Part shown: positions 33,347 to 46,423 of the stretch, piece by piece
Layout: each line of letters begins with the position of its first letter
Numbering within the stretch: position 1 is the stretch's first letter
Notes under the pieces: generated by a model
Told to the model about the DNA's origin: nothing
What the model saw: only the letters and a program-made list of their open reading frames with translations
Database searches by the model: none
From: Cercis canadensis
Lineage: Eukaryota; Streptophyta; Magnoliopsida; Fabales; Fabaceae
Reading direction: 5' to 3'
Assembly: GCA_003255065.1 (NCBI GenBank)
Contig: QAOA01000112.1
Span: forward strand, 252,392 to 316,391
DNA: 64,000 nucleotides
Made by a program: the position numbers and the translations under genes

Positions 33347-34773
33347 GCATCAATCCCCTTTGTGTAACTCGAGTTATGAATAAAACAATCCCCAAAGGTC
33401 AAAAATCGAGAATGCAGAATTTGAAAATGCAAACAGCCCTATTTGCAAAATTTTTGGGATTAGTTGGCTTTAAATCACTCAAATCAAATTACATGGACTG
33501 AAAGGTTCACATCTTAGGTTTCCAAAAAAAGTGAAATCTCATGAAAATTATGTGTATAGCTTGAGTTATGCATGAAACATCACACAAAGGTCAATGGTGG
33601 GCATGATTTATAAATTATGCTCCAATACAAAGCATGAATAAATCATGATGCAATACATACTCAAATAATGAACCCAAAGCACTCAATTCATGTCATAATC
33701 TCAATAACAAAATAAAAAGCATCACATTGTGGATAAACAAAGCTAAATTCAAGCAAAACATCACACATGCATTTTATCAAACACCTTAAAGGCACAATCA
33801 ATATTCAAAATCACTTGTAAAAATAGCGTTAAAGTCATTCCAAATCAATAAAAATACATGTGACCATGTTCCTTAGGTCATATTATAATCATCAAAGAGG
33901 CTAATTTCAACTAGAAATTAGCATAATCAAGCATCTAAGCACCCAAAAATGTAGCTGCAAAATTATGTACGAGTTCAAGGAGTTAAGAAGTGGAAAAAAG
34001 TCAATACCAATTGAAGCTTTCTAGTGTCAAGAATCAAAGTGGGTAGCCCTTCAACCTTTAAAAATCCATGCAAACCCTTAGGTCCAAGCTTCAATTTCTC
34101 CCAATAAGTGCTGTTTTGCCTTATCCAAATTTATGAAAAGTGAGAAGGAGGTGAATAATGATCAAAATGAACTATGGAAAGTTAGAAAAATGGAATGAGG
34201 GCTTAGGAATCAAAGATTTAATGGAGAATGTGGAAAGGCAATGAAGAAGGAGAGGAGATGAGGAGAGGGGAGAATCTATAATAGAATGTGTTCTTTTTTT
34301 CAATCAATGTGGCTAAGGTTCTCCTCTTGCAAATGAAGCTTAACTAAAAATGGGTCTTGAGCTTGGGTGCTCCACTTGGATCAAGATATTTGGGCTCAAA
34401 AAGGAAATAAGCTATGCACTAATAAGCAATTAGGCTTGGGCAAGTTATTTTGATGAGATTGAGACTCTTGGGCTTAATACTTAGATCATACAAAGCATTG
34501 ATCTCTTGAAAGAAATTGAACTAGGCTATATGCAATTGGATTAAAACATTTCTCTTCTTTTTTTTCACTTCACATTTTCTTTTATTCTTTTTTTTACTTA
34601 TAAAATTAAATAGACTTTTAAAATAAAAAAAGGAAATATGCATTGAAAAAAAAAAACTTAAATTAAGACTCAAAGTAAAAATTGAAAAGAACAAAAAAGT
34701 AAAAAAATTTGTACATGTTTTTTGTATTTTTCAACTAAATTTAGAAATACAGTCTGAAAAAAATAAAGTCTAC
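33347..34773 (-). mobile_element. degraded Tat-like gypsy LTR fragment
   Basis: On the minus strand it starts at about 34773 with TGTAGACTTTATTTT and proceeds through AT-rich sequence, a 'CCCAAGCTCAAGACCC' region and a pyrimidine-rich leader-like stretch. Its far end is cut where element X begins. Its start resembles, but is clearly diverged from, the TGTAGACACC LTRs elsewhere in the window. No protein coding is seen. Confidence 0.45.
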
Positions 34774-35443
34774 AAGAATTAAGAAGCTTTGTGAGCCAAT
34801 GGGTGGTGTAAGCCATTATTGTGTGGACACAAGTGGGAATGGGCTAGAAACTAGAAGAGATAGATCAAAAGTTTAAAAGAAAGGGGAGAAAACAAAATAT
34901 TTACAAAATCGGGTTCGCCCTACTAATGTAGGTGTCTATGTATCCTCAAGGAGAAATCATAGCCCACGTAGTTCTTAAAATGGGTTTGGAAGCAAAGGAA
35001 AGACAATCTTGACCACACTAGGGTCATTTGAGGCTTAGAGCCAAAAGCAAGTGAAAGAAGAGGCATAGAGCCTAAATGACATGAAAATATGGCATTAAGC
35101 CAAAGTAAGTGAGAAAGAGAGGCTTAGAGCGTATTAATTTCATGTTCTTCTTGAAAATAGGAAATTAAAAGAAATTGGGAAGTTATTTGAAAGATGGACT
35201 TGACTCACTTCCCTTCAAGTGCTTACGTATCCATTAGATGGGATCAAAGTCTGCGTAGTTTACTTGTGAAAATATTTTTTTGAAAGAGATTTTGAGAAAA
35301 CGAATCAATCTTAATTCTAGCCTAAATCCCATGAGTCCTTATTGAAAGTGTGCAAAAGGAATCATACAAAACATTAAGCAATTAGCGGTCCATATCTAGA
35401 AAGAGAATTAAATGTGAAATGCATGAAGATGCAAGTCCTATAT
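34774..35443 (-). other. Tat-like 3' non-coding tail with short repeats
   Basis: Contains two related blocks: 'AGGTGTCTATGTATCC..' with 'CCACGTAGTTC' (34929-34975) and 'CTTACGTATCC..' with 'CTGCGTAGTTT' (35222-35262). Between them lie several 'AGGC(T/A)TAGAGCC' words. Similar blocks are frequent in non-coding parts of plant Tat elements. No ORF is present. Confidence 0.4.
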
Positions 35444-35766
35444 TGTTGTGAGAAAATAGAGAGCAAGTGCACGTTATTGTTTTCCGGTAATAAAGAGTGA
35501 GAAAGTATCATCCCACGATGATTGTATCTATTAAGTACCAAAATCAGTCAACCCTAATTTTATCTAGACAATAGAAAGCTAATGTAAACAAGAATTAAAA
35601 AAGAAAGCAAGTAAATTTACAATTAAACAATGAGAATAAGATCTAGGGTTTCCGATTTTACCATAACTATTCTAAGTTGATTTCCCTATTTCATTAACAT
35701 AGAATTGTCCTTCTAATTGCTAGCCAATATTTCCTAACTTATTCATTAGCCTCTCCCAAGGTCTAT

Positions 35767-37194
35767 TGATAACCTGCCGAGGCTCCTCAAATTAATCAAA
35801 GTTAAGGTCGGTTACCTAAGCTATTTGCAGCATAGGGCAGCCCTAAGTCGAACCTAAGGATTGTTCTATTTAGTGAATCATATTAAGAAGCATGTAAACA
35901 GAGGGGGGTTTTGTTTGGTTTAAGTGCTTGACAAAAATTAATTGTAAGTGATAACCTAAAGGAAAACAACCAATTCAAGCCTTAACTGATTCTGATTTTG
36001 ATTCATCCTTGATTTCTAATGATCCATTCAATTATTAACCATGTTCTTGGCCTTTAAAACATATCAAGAAGCCTCTCAATGTTCTATGGATGTCCACTGG
36101 TTAAGCAACCAGAATTCGGTTTTAACTAAGACTAAATGAATTAAGCAAACATTCAAGTCCAGTTTTACCTAAGTCCATGATCCAGCCAAGGTAATTAATT
36201 CATCCAAAAGCTCAGAAACATTAATCAACCTTTAAGTTCCTCTTTAATCACAAGTAATTAAGCAATCACACATGAAGATCCAAATTCGAATTTAACAATT
36301 CAAACAGAATAGTCCAGAGGAAGCAAGAAGTAGATTAATCATTGAATGAATAACAACAACACATAATCTCAAAACCAATAATCAAAACAGTCAAAACCTG
36401 GATTGATTTGATGAATTAGCCCTCCATGAACAAGAGAAGCCAAGTTCTTACAAAAATATCTAAGAGAAAACTTAAAGACTAAGGAAAGAGCAAAAGCTGT
36501 CTAAAAGATCTAAATGACTTGATATCAATTTCGGCTGCCCCCTTGTGCTGATATAGACCTCTAAAATTACATGCACACCTAAATTGCCCTTAGGGCACAC
36601 TTGTTCCCATGGGCCTTAGCTTTAATTGGGCTTTGGTTTGGGCCCATTTGGACTTGTCATGAGGAAGTTAGGCCCATTTAAGTGCCAATAGGTGTCTGGA
36701 ACCATCAGCCAACTTCCACCGCAAATAAGACCATCTTCAATGTAAAATATGGTGAACCGGTCTTCATAACAATTGAAGCTCTGTCTGTTACTTTCCAATG
36801 GTACCAGTTTCAAGTCCATATGACATCCATAATTCAAGTTATGGCCCAAACACTGCATGTAGGTCAGGATCCTGCGATAGCATGTCTTCTCTGGCTTCCA
36901 GGCTACATATGACCTTCTGGACGTCCGAATTAGCTTTGGAGCCCTGAAAGAAAGTTGTAGACAATTCTCTCAGATTTCCTACAAGGTATGACTCAAAATT
37001 TTTAGACATCCAGAACTCAAGATATGCACGAAACACAGAGACAGCATAAAATGCTCAGTATTGCTGGAAATTGCAATTAGGCACAAATAGATTCAAAGTC
37101 ATGAAATGAGGTCCAAGTCTATGCAATTCAGCCCAAAAGAGGTTTAAAAGACTAAGTATGAGGGATAACTATTGTATAAAAAGTGTGTTCATCA
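35767..37194 (-). repeat. element Y left (3') LTR
   Basis: Plus-strand ends TGATAACCTGCC and GTGTTCATCA. It is homologous to 44997-46423. It is preceded on the minus strand by the purine tract at 37195-37209. Confidence 0.92.
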
Positions 37195-37209
37195 AATTCC
37201 CCCACACTT
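37195..37209 (-). promoter_or_regulatory. element Y polypurine tract
   Basis: The minus strand reads AGTGTGGGGGAATT directly before the LTR start TGATGAACAC. Confidence 0.85.
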
Positions 37210-38726
37210 AGCTTTTGCACGTCTCGGGCAAACTAGAATTCCAAAACTAAGAAAAGCAAGAACAAGGAAACAAAAACAAATTTAAAAACTAAAGGATCAC
37301 CTCCCAAAGATATTTAAGATATGCAGAAGTTCATACCACAAGTAAGATAAGCAATTAAAGATTCAAGGAAGTCACAACATTCATGAAATAAAATTTCTTC
37401 TCATCCAAAATCAACAACAAGGTAACTTCAATTGGAAATCATAAGTCAAGAATGACAGATCCTCACAAGATATACTCTCAATCCCTCAAGTGTTTAGAAA
37501 TTAGGTACTTCACTCAATCAAACTCATGAAGAGATGCACTACCATAAGCTTGCTTATCTTCTACTTCTCCACTACTCAAACAAATGCACACACAAATCAA
37601 GAGGACTTTATTTAAGGTTGTAATAAGGTCAAGGTAAAGGTAAATGAATGAATTAAAATGGATATCACAATGGTAAAAACTCAAAGAGAATAAAAGAACA
37701 TTGGAGAGGAACTCAAATGACAAGCATTAAATTCCAAATGTGTAAAGCATATTCTCCTTCCTTTGCACATATTCCTTTTCCTTTTCTTTTCCTTTTTCAC
37801 AATTCTGATTTTTTTTATTTTTTTTTATTATTATTTTTTTTTTATTGAACCAATTGGCTCTTTTTTTCTTTCACATAATCTTTGCACATTAGAATTCACA
37901 ACCTCCACACTTGTACTATTAATTACCCACAAGCATAAGAGCTCCTCCAAGACAATGAACCAATGCTCTCCCATTCCCTAAGGTAAGGTAACAACATGGT
38001 ATTTTGTACATAGGCATATAATGAACTAAGATCAAAGATAGGCAAATAAGCTCAATGGGGGTAATCAAAGGGAAATAATACAAGGTTGGCTATTTGGCAA
38101 AGTGGCTAAATCGAAAAAGAATGCCTCAATCATGTTCATGTATGCAAATGAAAATGTAGCCTAAAAAAGAATTAAGCAAGTTCTAGAGTTAACAAATTTC
38201 ATGAGTAAAATCACAAAAGAAGGAAAAAGAATGGCACAAATGCTAAATTCATTCATCAAAAGGCTCAAAACTCACAAGGCATGTATCTATCAAACTTAAT
38301 CATCAATCCAACATCTAAAACCAAGCATGTAAAATTAAGGATGGAAAACAAGTTATTCAATCATGCTATGAACCTTGAAATGTAATTACTTTAAACTTAC
38401 AACTTTACAAATTCTATAACATCATTGTAGGGTAATTAAAACAGAAAAATGACAACAAAAATAGAAAAAACAGCAAGAACAACAAACAGAAAAAATTAAA
38501 ACAGAAAACAACAATTTATAGAAATAGTAAAGTAATCAACTAAACTAATAAACTAACCTATACAGAAAACAATAAAGCAGCTAAACTATACAGAAATCTC
38601 TCCCCCACACTTAAATTTTACATTGTCCTCAATGTAAAAACTTCAAAAAGTATCAACAGATGACAATTAATAGCAAGCAGTCACATAAGGACAAGTAAAG
38701 TAAAAGAGAGAGAAGAAACATCCTTA
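37210..38726 (-). other. element Y 3' non-coding region
   Basis: About 1.5 kb of AT-rich sequence between the end of integrase and the purine tract. It has a long T-rich run at 37800-37855 and no open frame with a recognisable motif. Some Athila elements carry an envelope-like ORF at this place; none is visible here. Confidence 0.7.
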
Positions 38727-39845
38727 TCAAGGGAGGTAGATGGCATCGTGCAAGTGGACCTCCTCCACTATGTCCTCCTGAGCGCCCTCATAAAATGGCT
38801 TGAGGCAATGACCGTTCACCTTAAAAGCCTTGCTGGTGGACTCACTCGCTATCTCCACTGCACCATAAGGAAAAATCTTGGTGATAATAAACGGACCAAG
38901 CCACCGAGAACGGAGCTTGCCAGGCATGAGCTTTAAGCAAGAGTTATACAAGAGAACTTTCTGGCCAGTAGAGAACTCATTCCTTAGCACCATGTTATCA
39001 TGAAACCGCTTGGTCTTTTCCTTGTAAAGGTGGGAGCTCTCATAAGCATCCAAACGAAGCTCCTCAAGCTCTTGGAGGTGAAGCTTTCTCTGGGACCCGA
39101 CTTGGCTCAAATCAAGGTTGCACTGCTTGACCGCCCAATAGGCCTTGTGCTCAAGCTCCACTGGAAGGTGGCAGACTTTGCCAAAAACTATTCGATAGGG
39201 AGACATCCCAATAGGTGTCTTGAAAGCAGTCTGGTATGCCCACAGAGCATCCTCGAGTCGCAAACTCCAGTCCTTCCGATTAGGTTGGACAGTCTTCTCC
39301 AAGATACGCTTGATCTTCCTGTTGGAGACTTTAGCTTGCCCATTGGTCTGAGGGTGGTAAGGGGTGGAAACCTTATGCATGACGCCATATTTTTTCATTA
39401 AAGCCGCCATGGTCCGGTTGCAGAAATGTGAACCCTGATCACTGATGATGGCCCTAGGAATGCCAAATCTGCAGAAAATGTTTGATCTAACAAAATCCAC
39501 AACAACTTTAGAATCATCAGTACGGGTGGCTTTCGCCTCCACCCACTTAGACACATAATCCACAGCAAGTAAGATGTAAACAAAACCGAAAGAAACAGGA
39601 AAAGGCCCCATAAAGTCAATACCCCAGACATCAAAAATCTCACAGAATAGCAAAGGCTGCTGGGGCATCTCATGCCGATGGGAAATGTTCCTGGTTCTCT
39701 GACATTGCTCACAAGATTTACAAAATATATGTGCATCCCTAAATAAAGTGACCCAATACAATCCAGAGTCTAAGACCTTCCTAGCTGTACGTTGAGGACC
39801 AAAATGTCCACCACATGCAAAGGTATGGCAAAAGCTAAGAACAGA
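38727..39845 (-). pseudogene. element Y integrase
   Basis: Integrase inserts the element cDNA into chromosomal DNA. After a TAG (39846-39848, minus strand) the frame reads the zinc-binding HHCC region ([12 protein letters not shown], then CKSCEQC). The catalytic core follows: first Asp in [12 protein letters not shown], second Asp in [12 protein letters not shown], Glu region in [17 protein letters not shown]. In that last motif the usual 'GQAEVSNR' Glu is Lys (AKVSNR), which would remove the third catalytic residue. The C-terminal part holds [20 protein letters not shown] and the GPF-type [17 protein letters not shown]. The protein ends AIYLP and a stop at 38727. Confidence 0.9.
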
Positions 39846-41210
39846 CTAAAACTCATTATCAGGCACACATCTCCTAATAATTTGATCACTACAAAATTTC
39901 CAGAGATAGGGATCATCCCACACATAATATTTCGCCTCACTTTTTAACTTGTCTATTTGTGCACGTGTGAGGTGTGAGGGCAAAGCATGGGCAGCTAGAT
40001 AATTGACAAGATCAGCATACCATGGAAACTCACCATGCAGCCCTAACAGCTGCTCGTCAGGAAAGGAATCCTGAATGGGCAGTGGATCAGGATCTCGCTC
40101 TATGTGGCTAAGGTGGTCAGCAACCAGGTTCTCTGCTCCACTCTTGTCTCGGATCTCCACATCAAACTCTTGAAGCAGCAACATCCACTTAATCAGCCGT
40201 GGCTTGGCATCCGGTTTCTTCAAGATATACCTCAGAGCTGTATGATCTGAAAACACCACAACCTTAGAATCTATCAAATAAGACCTGAACTTATCTAATG
40301 CAAAAACAATAGATAAAAGTTCTTTTTCAGTGGTAGTGTAGTTCGCTTGAGCAGCATCCAGAGTTCTTGAAGCATAGTAAACCATATGAGGAACTTTGGC
40401 CACACGCTGCGCCAAGACAGCTCCCAAGGCATAGTTCGAAGCGTCGCACATCAGCTCGAATGGGAGTGTCCAATCAGGTGGCTGAATGACAGGGGTACTG
40501 GTGAGAGCTAGCTTCAGGCGGTTGAAAGCTTCCTTGCACTTCTGGTCAAACAGAAACTCCACATCTTTCTGCAGAAGGCTAGACAGCGGAATGACTATCT
40601 TGCTGAAGTCTCTGATAAAGCGCCGGTAGAAACCTGCATGTCCAAGAAATGATCGCACTTCCCGCACGCATGTGGGGTAAGATAAAGCAGTTATGACATC
40701 TATTTTAGCAGGATCTACCTCAACCCCTTTTCTAGATACTACATGGCCTAAAACTATACCTTGCTCTACCATGAAATGACACTTTTCAAAATTTAAGACA
40801 AGGTTAGTCTCAATGCAGCGATGTAGTACTCTAGCTAAACTACTCAGACAGTCATCAAAAGAAGAACCATAAACAGTAAAATCATCCATAAACACCTCCA
40901 TGCACTCCTCTAAAAAATCAGAGAATATACTTACCATGCACCTCTGGAAGGTACCAGGGGCATTGCAAAGGCCGAAAGGCATCCGCCGGTAAGCAAATGT
41001 GCCGAAGGGACAGGTAAAAGTGGTCTTCTCTTGATCCTCCGGTGCTATATGAATCTGGAAGTACCCAGTGTAGCCATCCAGGAAGCAGTAATGTGATTTC
41101 CCAGCTAACCGCTCCAGCATTTGATCAATGAACGGCAGGGGGTAATGATCCTTCCTGGTGGCTTGATTGAGCCTCCTGTAATCGATGCAGATCCGCCAGC
41201 TATTCTGCAC
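39846..41210 (-). pseudogene. element Y reverse transcriptase and RNase H
   Basis: The segment opens with [20 protein letters not shown]. It continues with [38 protein letters not shown] and the RT catalytic box [15 protein letters not shown] is used in place of YVDD, as is usual in Athila-like elements. RNase H starts around [17 protein letters not shown] and includes [20 protein letters not shown] and [11 protein letters not shown]. The connection to integrase is RRCVPDNEF and then TAG. Upstream it is separated from the protease part only by TGA at 41211-41213. The domain set is complete for reverse transcription. Confidence 0.93.
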
Positions 41211-43061
41211 TCAGGTAGGTAGCAACTCGTTGTTCTGGTTGGCCACCACTGTAACCCCGGATTTCTTCGGAACGACCTGCACTGGGCTCACCCAAGTGCT
41301 ATCAGATATAGGATAAATGATGCCAGCTTGCAGAAGCTTGGTCACCTCTTTCTTTACTACATCCAGGATGAGAGGGTTTAATCGCCTCTGGGGTTGCCGC
41401 ACTGGTTTAGCGCCATCTTCAAGTAATATGCGATGCATGCATGTAGATGGACTAATGCCAGGAATATCTGCTAATGTCCAGCCAATGGCTTGCTTATGCT
41501 CTTGCAGAATGCGCAGCAATCTTTCCTCTTGCTCAGGAAGTAAATTGTTAGCCACAATTACTGGAAGCTGCTCTGCAGATGCCAAATATGTATACTTTAG
41601 ATGCTTAGGCAGAGGCTTTAGCTCTAGCTTGGGTGGCTGCATTGCAGAGGGCAGAAATCTGGGTGGTTGAATGTTAATCTCTGCAGACTGAATCTCCTCG
41701 TGAACAGCAGCTACTGCCAGCTCTGGGGAACCAGAGTCATCATCACGTAGAAAGGTGGAGATCTCAGCACAAATAGCACAGCCAGAATCACTGTCACAAT
41801 CAGTACAAGATTGGCACTGAATAGAATCATCAAAACCAGCCAAATCAGATAAATCAGCACATATATGACGGTAAACATCCTCAACCAAATCATCAATCAC
41901 ATCAATGTGAAAAACTGCATGCTCATCCATGGGATGCTTCATAGCATCAAAAATGTTGAACTGCACAACAGAATTGCCAAACTCCATGGATAGAGTTCCT
42001 GCATACACATCAATCTTGGTCTGCGCAGTCTTGAGGAATGGTCTGCCTAGAATGAGTGGAGCCTTGCTGGATTGTGACTGTCCTTCCATCTCCAGAATGT
42101 AGAAATTTGTTGGAAAGATCAGCTCATCAACTCTGACCAACACATCTTCAATCAATCCAGCTGGATAAGCACTGCTTCTGTTGGCTAACTGGATCACAAC
42201 TCCTGTGGCATTCAAGGGTCCAAGCCCGAAGGAACTGAAAACAGACATAGACATGACATTGATAGAAGCTCCTAGATCTAGCATGGCATGCTCGAACTTG
42301 GAATTGCCTATAACACAGGGGATTGTGAAAGTCCCTGGATCCTTGCACTTCTGGGGCAGAGGTTGAATAAGGGCTGAGACATTCTGACTCATGCTAATCC
42401 GCTCATTGCCCTTCAGCCTCCTCCTCTGGGTGCACAATTCCTTGAGAAATTTGGCATATTTAGGAATTTGCTTGATAGCATCCAGCAAGGAAATGTTAAC
42501 TTCCACCTTCCTGAATGTCTCCAGAAGCTCCCTATCCTTCTCAGCCTCATCTTGCTTCTTGGACAGAGTAGCACTCTGTGGAAAGGGAAGAGCTACTGCA
42601 GGCAGCTTGCTCGCAGGTGCAAGGTTGATTGGCTCAGGAACTGCTTCCTCTGCTGGTTGGGACTCACTGGCAAGTTGAGGCTCGACTGGCTCTTGCAAGG
42701 ATCTGCCAGACCTCAATGTGATAGCACTCACATTACTCCCATTTGGATTGGGAATTTTCTGTGAATGGAGTTTACCAGAACCCTTGGACTGCAACTGGCT
42801 AACTGATGATGCCAATTGCCCAATCTGCATTTCCAGATTCTGCATGGTGGACTCTGTCCTCTGCTGGAACTGGATGTTGCTGGTGGCCATCTGCTTCACC
42901 AAATCTTCCAATGAAGGCTCAGGTTTGGATGTTGACGGGTTGGCTGGCTGCATAAGCTGCTGCTGGAATGGTGGCCTATTTTGTTGAAACTGGCCCTGCC
43001 TTGCTGGCTGAAATTGGTTCTGTTGTTGCCAGGGTTGCCTATATTGCTGCTGTTGCTGTGG
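41211..43061 (-). pseudogene. element Y gag end, protease and RT start
   Basis: Continues the gag frame behind a TAG. A Gln-rich linker is followed by SLEDLVKQMATSNIQFQQRT and the ITLRSGRSLQEP segment. The retropepsin domain reads FTIPCVIGNSKFEHAMLDLG with active site DLGASINVM, then VRVDELIFPTNFYILEME and the flap-proximal PLILGRPFLKTAQTKIDV. The RT N-terminus begins near the end (ISPSTCMHRILLEDGAKPV, RLNPLILDVVKKEVTKLL). The frame ends at TGA 41211-41213, where Arg (CGA) is expected. The protease residues appear intact. Confidence 0.92.
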
Positions 43062-44303
43062 CTATTGTTGGGAGGACTGCTGTTGTGGTGCTGCAGCATT
43101 GCCATATCTGAAATTTGGATGATCCCTCCAACCAGGGTTGTAAGTGTTGGAGTACGGATCATATCTAGGCTGTTGCTGCGATTGGTATGGGGGTCGAGTA
43201 GGAAAAACACCTGCTGCAGCTACAGAGGGATCCTGAAATCCAGAATCACCATCTTGCAGTGTAGGGCATGCGTCTGTAGGATGTGATGGACAAGCACAAA
43301 TGCCACACAAGCTTGCAGGTTGAGGTGTGGATACTTGTCGCCCCACTGCCAATTGCCTGACCAAGGAGGTCAATTCATCAAGTTTGTGCTCCATTCTTTG
43401 TTGGTCAGCAAGTGGTACACCAACTTCATTGACTCCCCTGGTGGAATGAATCATCCGAACACCAAACTGCTGGGAATTCTCTGCCATATTGGAAATTAAA
43501 TCTCTGGCAGCAGCAGGTGTTTTATCCACTAATGCTCCTTCACTAGCGGAATCAATGTTACTTCTATCCGAAGGTGACAAGCCCTCATAGAAATATTGTA
43601 TCAACAGCTGATCACTTATTTGATGATGGAGGCAGCTTGAACACAGCTTGGTAAACCTCTCCCAATACTCATGCAATGTCTCCCCTGGCAGTTGCCTTAT
43701 GCCACATATGTCTTTGCGAATGGCAGCAGTTCTGGATGCAGGGAAGAACTTGGCCAGAAACAGCTTCTTCATGTCACTCCAATTTCTGACCGAACCTTGT
43801 GACAAGTAAAAGAGCCGGTCTTTAGCTGCATCAGCAAGAGAGAAAGGGAATGCTCTTAACTTGACTTGCTCTTCAGAAATTCCTTGGGGCCTCATGGTGG
43901 AACAAACCACATGGAATTCCTTTAAATGCTTATGAGGATCTTCACCTGCAAGACCATGAAACTTTGGCAGCAAGTGTATCAATCCAGATTTTAATTCAAA
44001 AGCAGTATCAATCTCTGGATATTGGATCCCTAAAGGTTGGTAAGCAACATCAGGGGTGGCCAATTCCTTAAGAGTTCTGTCTCTAGGCTGCATGTTATTA
44101 TTATTATTTCCAGCTCTATTAGCATTATCAACTCTATTACCTTCATCAACAGGATCAACAACATGAATAACAATAGGAGTTCTAGCTTCAGCCATGGTAG
44201 AATCTAAATTATCAACAGCCCTATGTGCTCTATTAAGTGTATGCAAGGTTCTCTCTATTTCAGGGTCTACTTCAAGCAATAAAAAGGGAGAAGACCTAGT
44301 CAT
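43062..44303 (-). pseudogene. element Y gag
   Basis: I place the start at the ATG at 44303 (MTRSSPFLLLEVDPEIERTL), since Athila gag proteins open this way; an in-frame ATG lies five codons upstream. The capsid part includes FHGLAGEDPHKHLKEFHVVC, AFPFSLADAAKDRLFYL, FLAKFFPASRTAAIRKDIC and WERFTKLCSSCLHHQIS. The zinc-knuckle-like CGICACPSHPTDACP lies near residue 330. The Gln/Pro-rich tail ends at TAG 43062-43064, where CAG is expected. Apart from this stop gag appears intact. Confidence 0.93.
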
Positions 44304-44975
44304 ACACCATGTAAACAAGTGACTAAATGCCTAAACACACCACAATGCACAAAAACAGAGAAAAACACACAAAACGGACAAAATTTAGCTAAAACCGAAA
44401 CACACCAAAAACACAAAACAAAGGTAAAAAGACACCAAAATAGGACTAGAAAAGGTATCTAAACATTTTTTAAAATTTTTCTACCACCACAGGACGAAAG
44501 GTGGATGAAAATGGAACTCAAAAATCAAATAAAAAATCTTTAAAAAATGGAAAAGTGGTCAAAACAATGGAATTTGGCTTAAAAAAAATAGACCTCACGG
44601 CCGTACGCTGTGACTGTTGGTTGTTAGGCCCTTTTCCTTCAACTGACCAAGTTTCAGGTCAATCGGAGCAAAAAATTTCGTTTTGAACAATAGAACCAAA
44701 AATCACTAAATCAAGCCAAACCGAAGGAAAAACAAGGGGAAAATAGTCCAAATGGCCAGAATTCACTCAATGACAATATAAAACATCTAAGGAAACTTCA
44801 AATCAAGAAAAACAATGGCCACTGGCCTCAAACAGAATGGATACTTGGCCAAAAAGTTATGGAAAAAGTGGCCAAAACCCTAAAAAGAACAAACTCAAAC
44901 ACCAGCAAGGTGAACTAAGGGGAAGTTAAAAGTCAGTTTTACTACTAATACTATTGATTCAAAGATAGAACAATC
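44304..44975 (-). other. element Y 5' leader
   Basis: Non-coding leader of about 670 bp between the primer site and gag, A-rich on the plus strand. No long open frame or motif is seen. Confidence 0.7.
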
Positions 44976-44993
44976 CCCGGCAACGGCGCCAAA
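44976..44993 (-). promoter_or_regulatory. element Y primer binding site
   Basis: The minus strand reads TGGCGCCGTTGCCGGGGA, three bases behind the LTR end. This perfect plant gypsy primer site is usually assigned to Asp-tRNA in Athila elements. It sets the element's direction. Confidence 0.92.
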
Positions 44994-44996
44994 ATT

Positions 44997-46423
44997 TGAT
45001 GAGCTGCCGAGGCTCCTCAAATTAATCAAAGTTAAGGTCGGTTACCTAAGCTATTTGCAGCATAGGGCATCCCTAAGTCGAACCTAAGGATTGTTCTATT
45101 TAGTGAATCATATTAAAAAGCATGTAAACAGGGGGGTTTTGTTTGGTTTAAGTGCTTGACAGAAATTAATTGTAAGTGGTAACCTAAAGGAAAACAACTA
45201 ATTCAAGCCTTAACTGATTCTGATTTTGATTCATCCTTGATTTCTAATGATCCATTCAATTATTAACCATGTTCTTGGCCTTTAAAACATATCAAGAAGC
45301 CTCTCAATGGTCTATGGATGTCCACTGGTTAAGCAACCAGAATTCGGTTTTAACTAAGACTAAATGAATTAAGCAAACATTCAAGTCCAGTTTTACCCAA
45401 GTCCATGATCCAACCAAGGTAATTAATCCATCCAAAAGCTCAGAAATATTAATCAACCTTTTAAGTTCCTCTTTAATCACAAGTAATTAAGCAATCACAC
45501 ATGAAGATCCAAATTTGAATTTAACAATTCAAACAGAATAGTCCAGAGGAAGCAAGAAGTAGATTAATCATTGAATGAATAACAACAACACATAATCTCA
45601 AAACCAATAACCAGAACAGCCAAAACCTGGATTGATTTGATGAATTAGCCCTCCATGAACAAGAGAAGCCAAGTTCTTACAAAAATATCTAAGAAAAAAC
45701 CTAAAGACTAAGGAAAGAGCAAAAGCTGTCTAAAAGATCTAAATGACTTGATATCAATTTTGGCTGCCCCCTTGTGCTGATATAGACCTCTAAAATTACA
45801 TGCACACCCAAATTGCCCTTAGGGCACACTTGTTCCCATGGGCCTTAGCTTTAATTGGACTTTGGTTTGGGCCCATTTGGACTTGTCATGAGGAAGTTAG
45901 GCCCATTTAAGTGCCAATAGGTGTCTGGAACCATCAGCCAACTTCCACCGCAAATAAGCCATCTTCAATGTAAAATATGGTGAACCGGTCTTCATAACAA
46001 TTGAAGCTCTGTCTGTTAGATTTCCAATGGTACCAATTTCAAGTCCATATGACATTCACAACTCAAGTTATGGCCCAAACACTGCATGTAGGTCAGGATC
46101 CTGCGACAGCATGTCTTCTCTGGCTTCCAGGCTACATATGACCTTCTGGACGTCCGAATTAGCGTTGGAGCCCTAAAAGAAAGTTGTAGACAATTCTCTC
46201 AGATTTCCTACAAGGTATGATTTGGAATTTTTAGACATCCAGAACTCAAGATATGCACGAAACACAGAGACAGCATAAAATGCTCAGTATTGCTGGAAAT
46301 TGCAATTAGGCACAAATAGATCCAAAGTCATGAAATGAGGTCCAAGTCTATGCAATTCAGCCCAAAAGAGGTTTAAAAGACTAAGTATGAGGGATAACTA
46401 TTGTATAAAAAGTGTGTTCATCA
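44997..46423 (-). repeat. element Y right (5') LTR
   Basis: Plus-strand ends TGATGAGCTGCC and GTGTTCATCA. It is followed by the target duplication TCTAT (46424-46428) and then by the remainder of LTR copy C of element X. Confidence 0.92.

Larger units (their letters stand above)
35767..46423 (-). mobile_element. element Y: nearly intact Athila-like Ty3/gypsy retrotransposon
   Basis: Two LTRs of about 1.43 kb, about 97-98% alike by eye, flank a gag-pol region on the minus strand. The primer site is perfect and the purine tract (AGTGTGGGGGAATT) is present. The target duplication TCTAT is perfect (35762-35766 and 46424-46428). Gag, protease, RT, RNase H and integrase lie in one frame. It spans about 1859 codons from the ATG at 44303 to the end at 38727, with no frameshift and only three nonsense codons. 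There is 1.5 kb of non-coding sequence behind integrase and no envelope-like ORF. Confidence 0.93.

Noticed and set aside
42391..43286. several plus-strand frames of 90-130 codons (also 38748-39401)
   Set aside because: They are antisense shadows of the minus-strand gag-pol of element Y.
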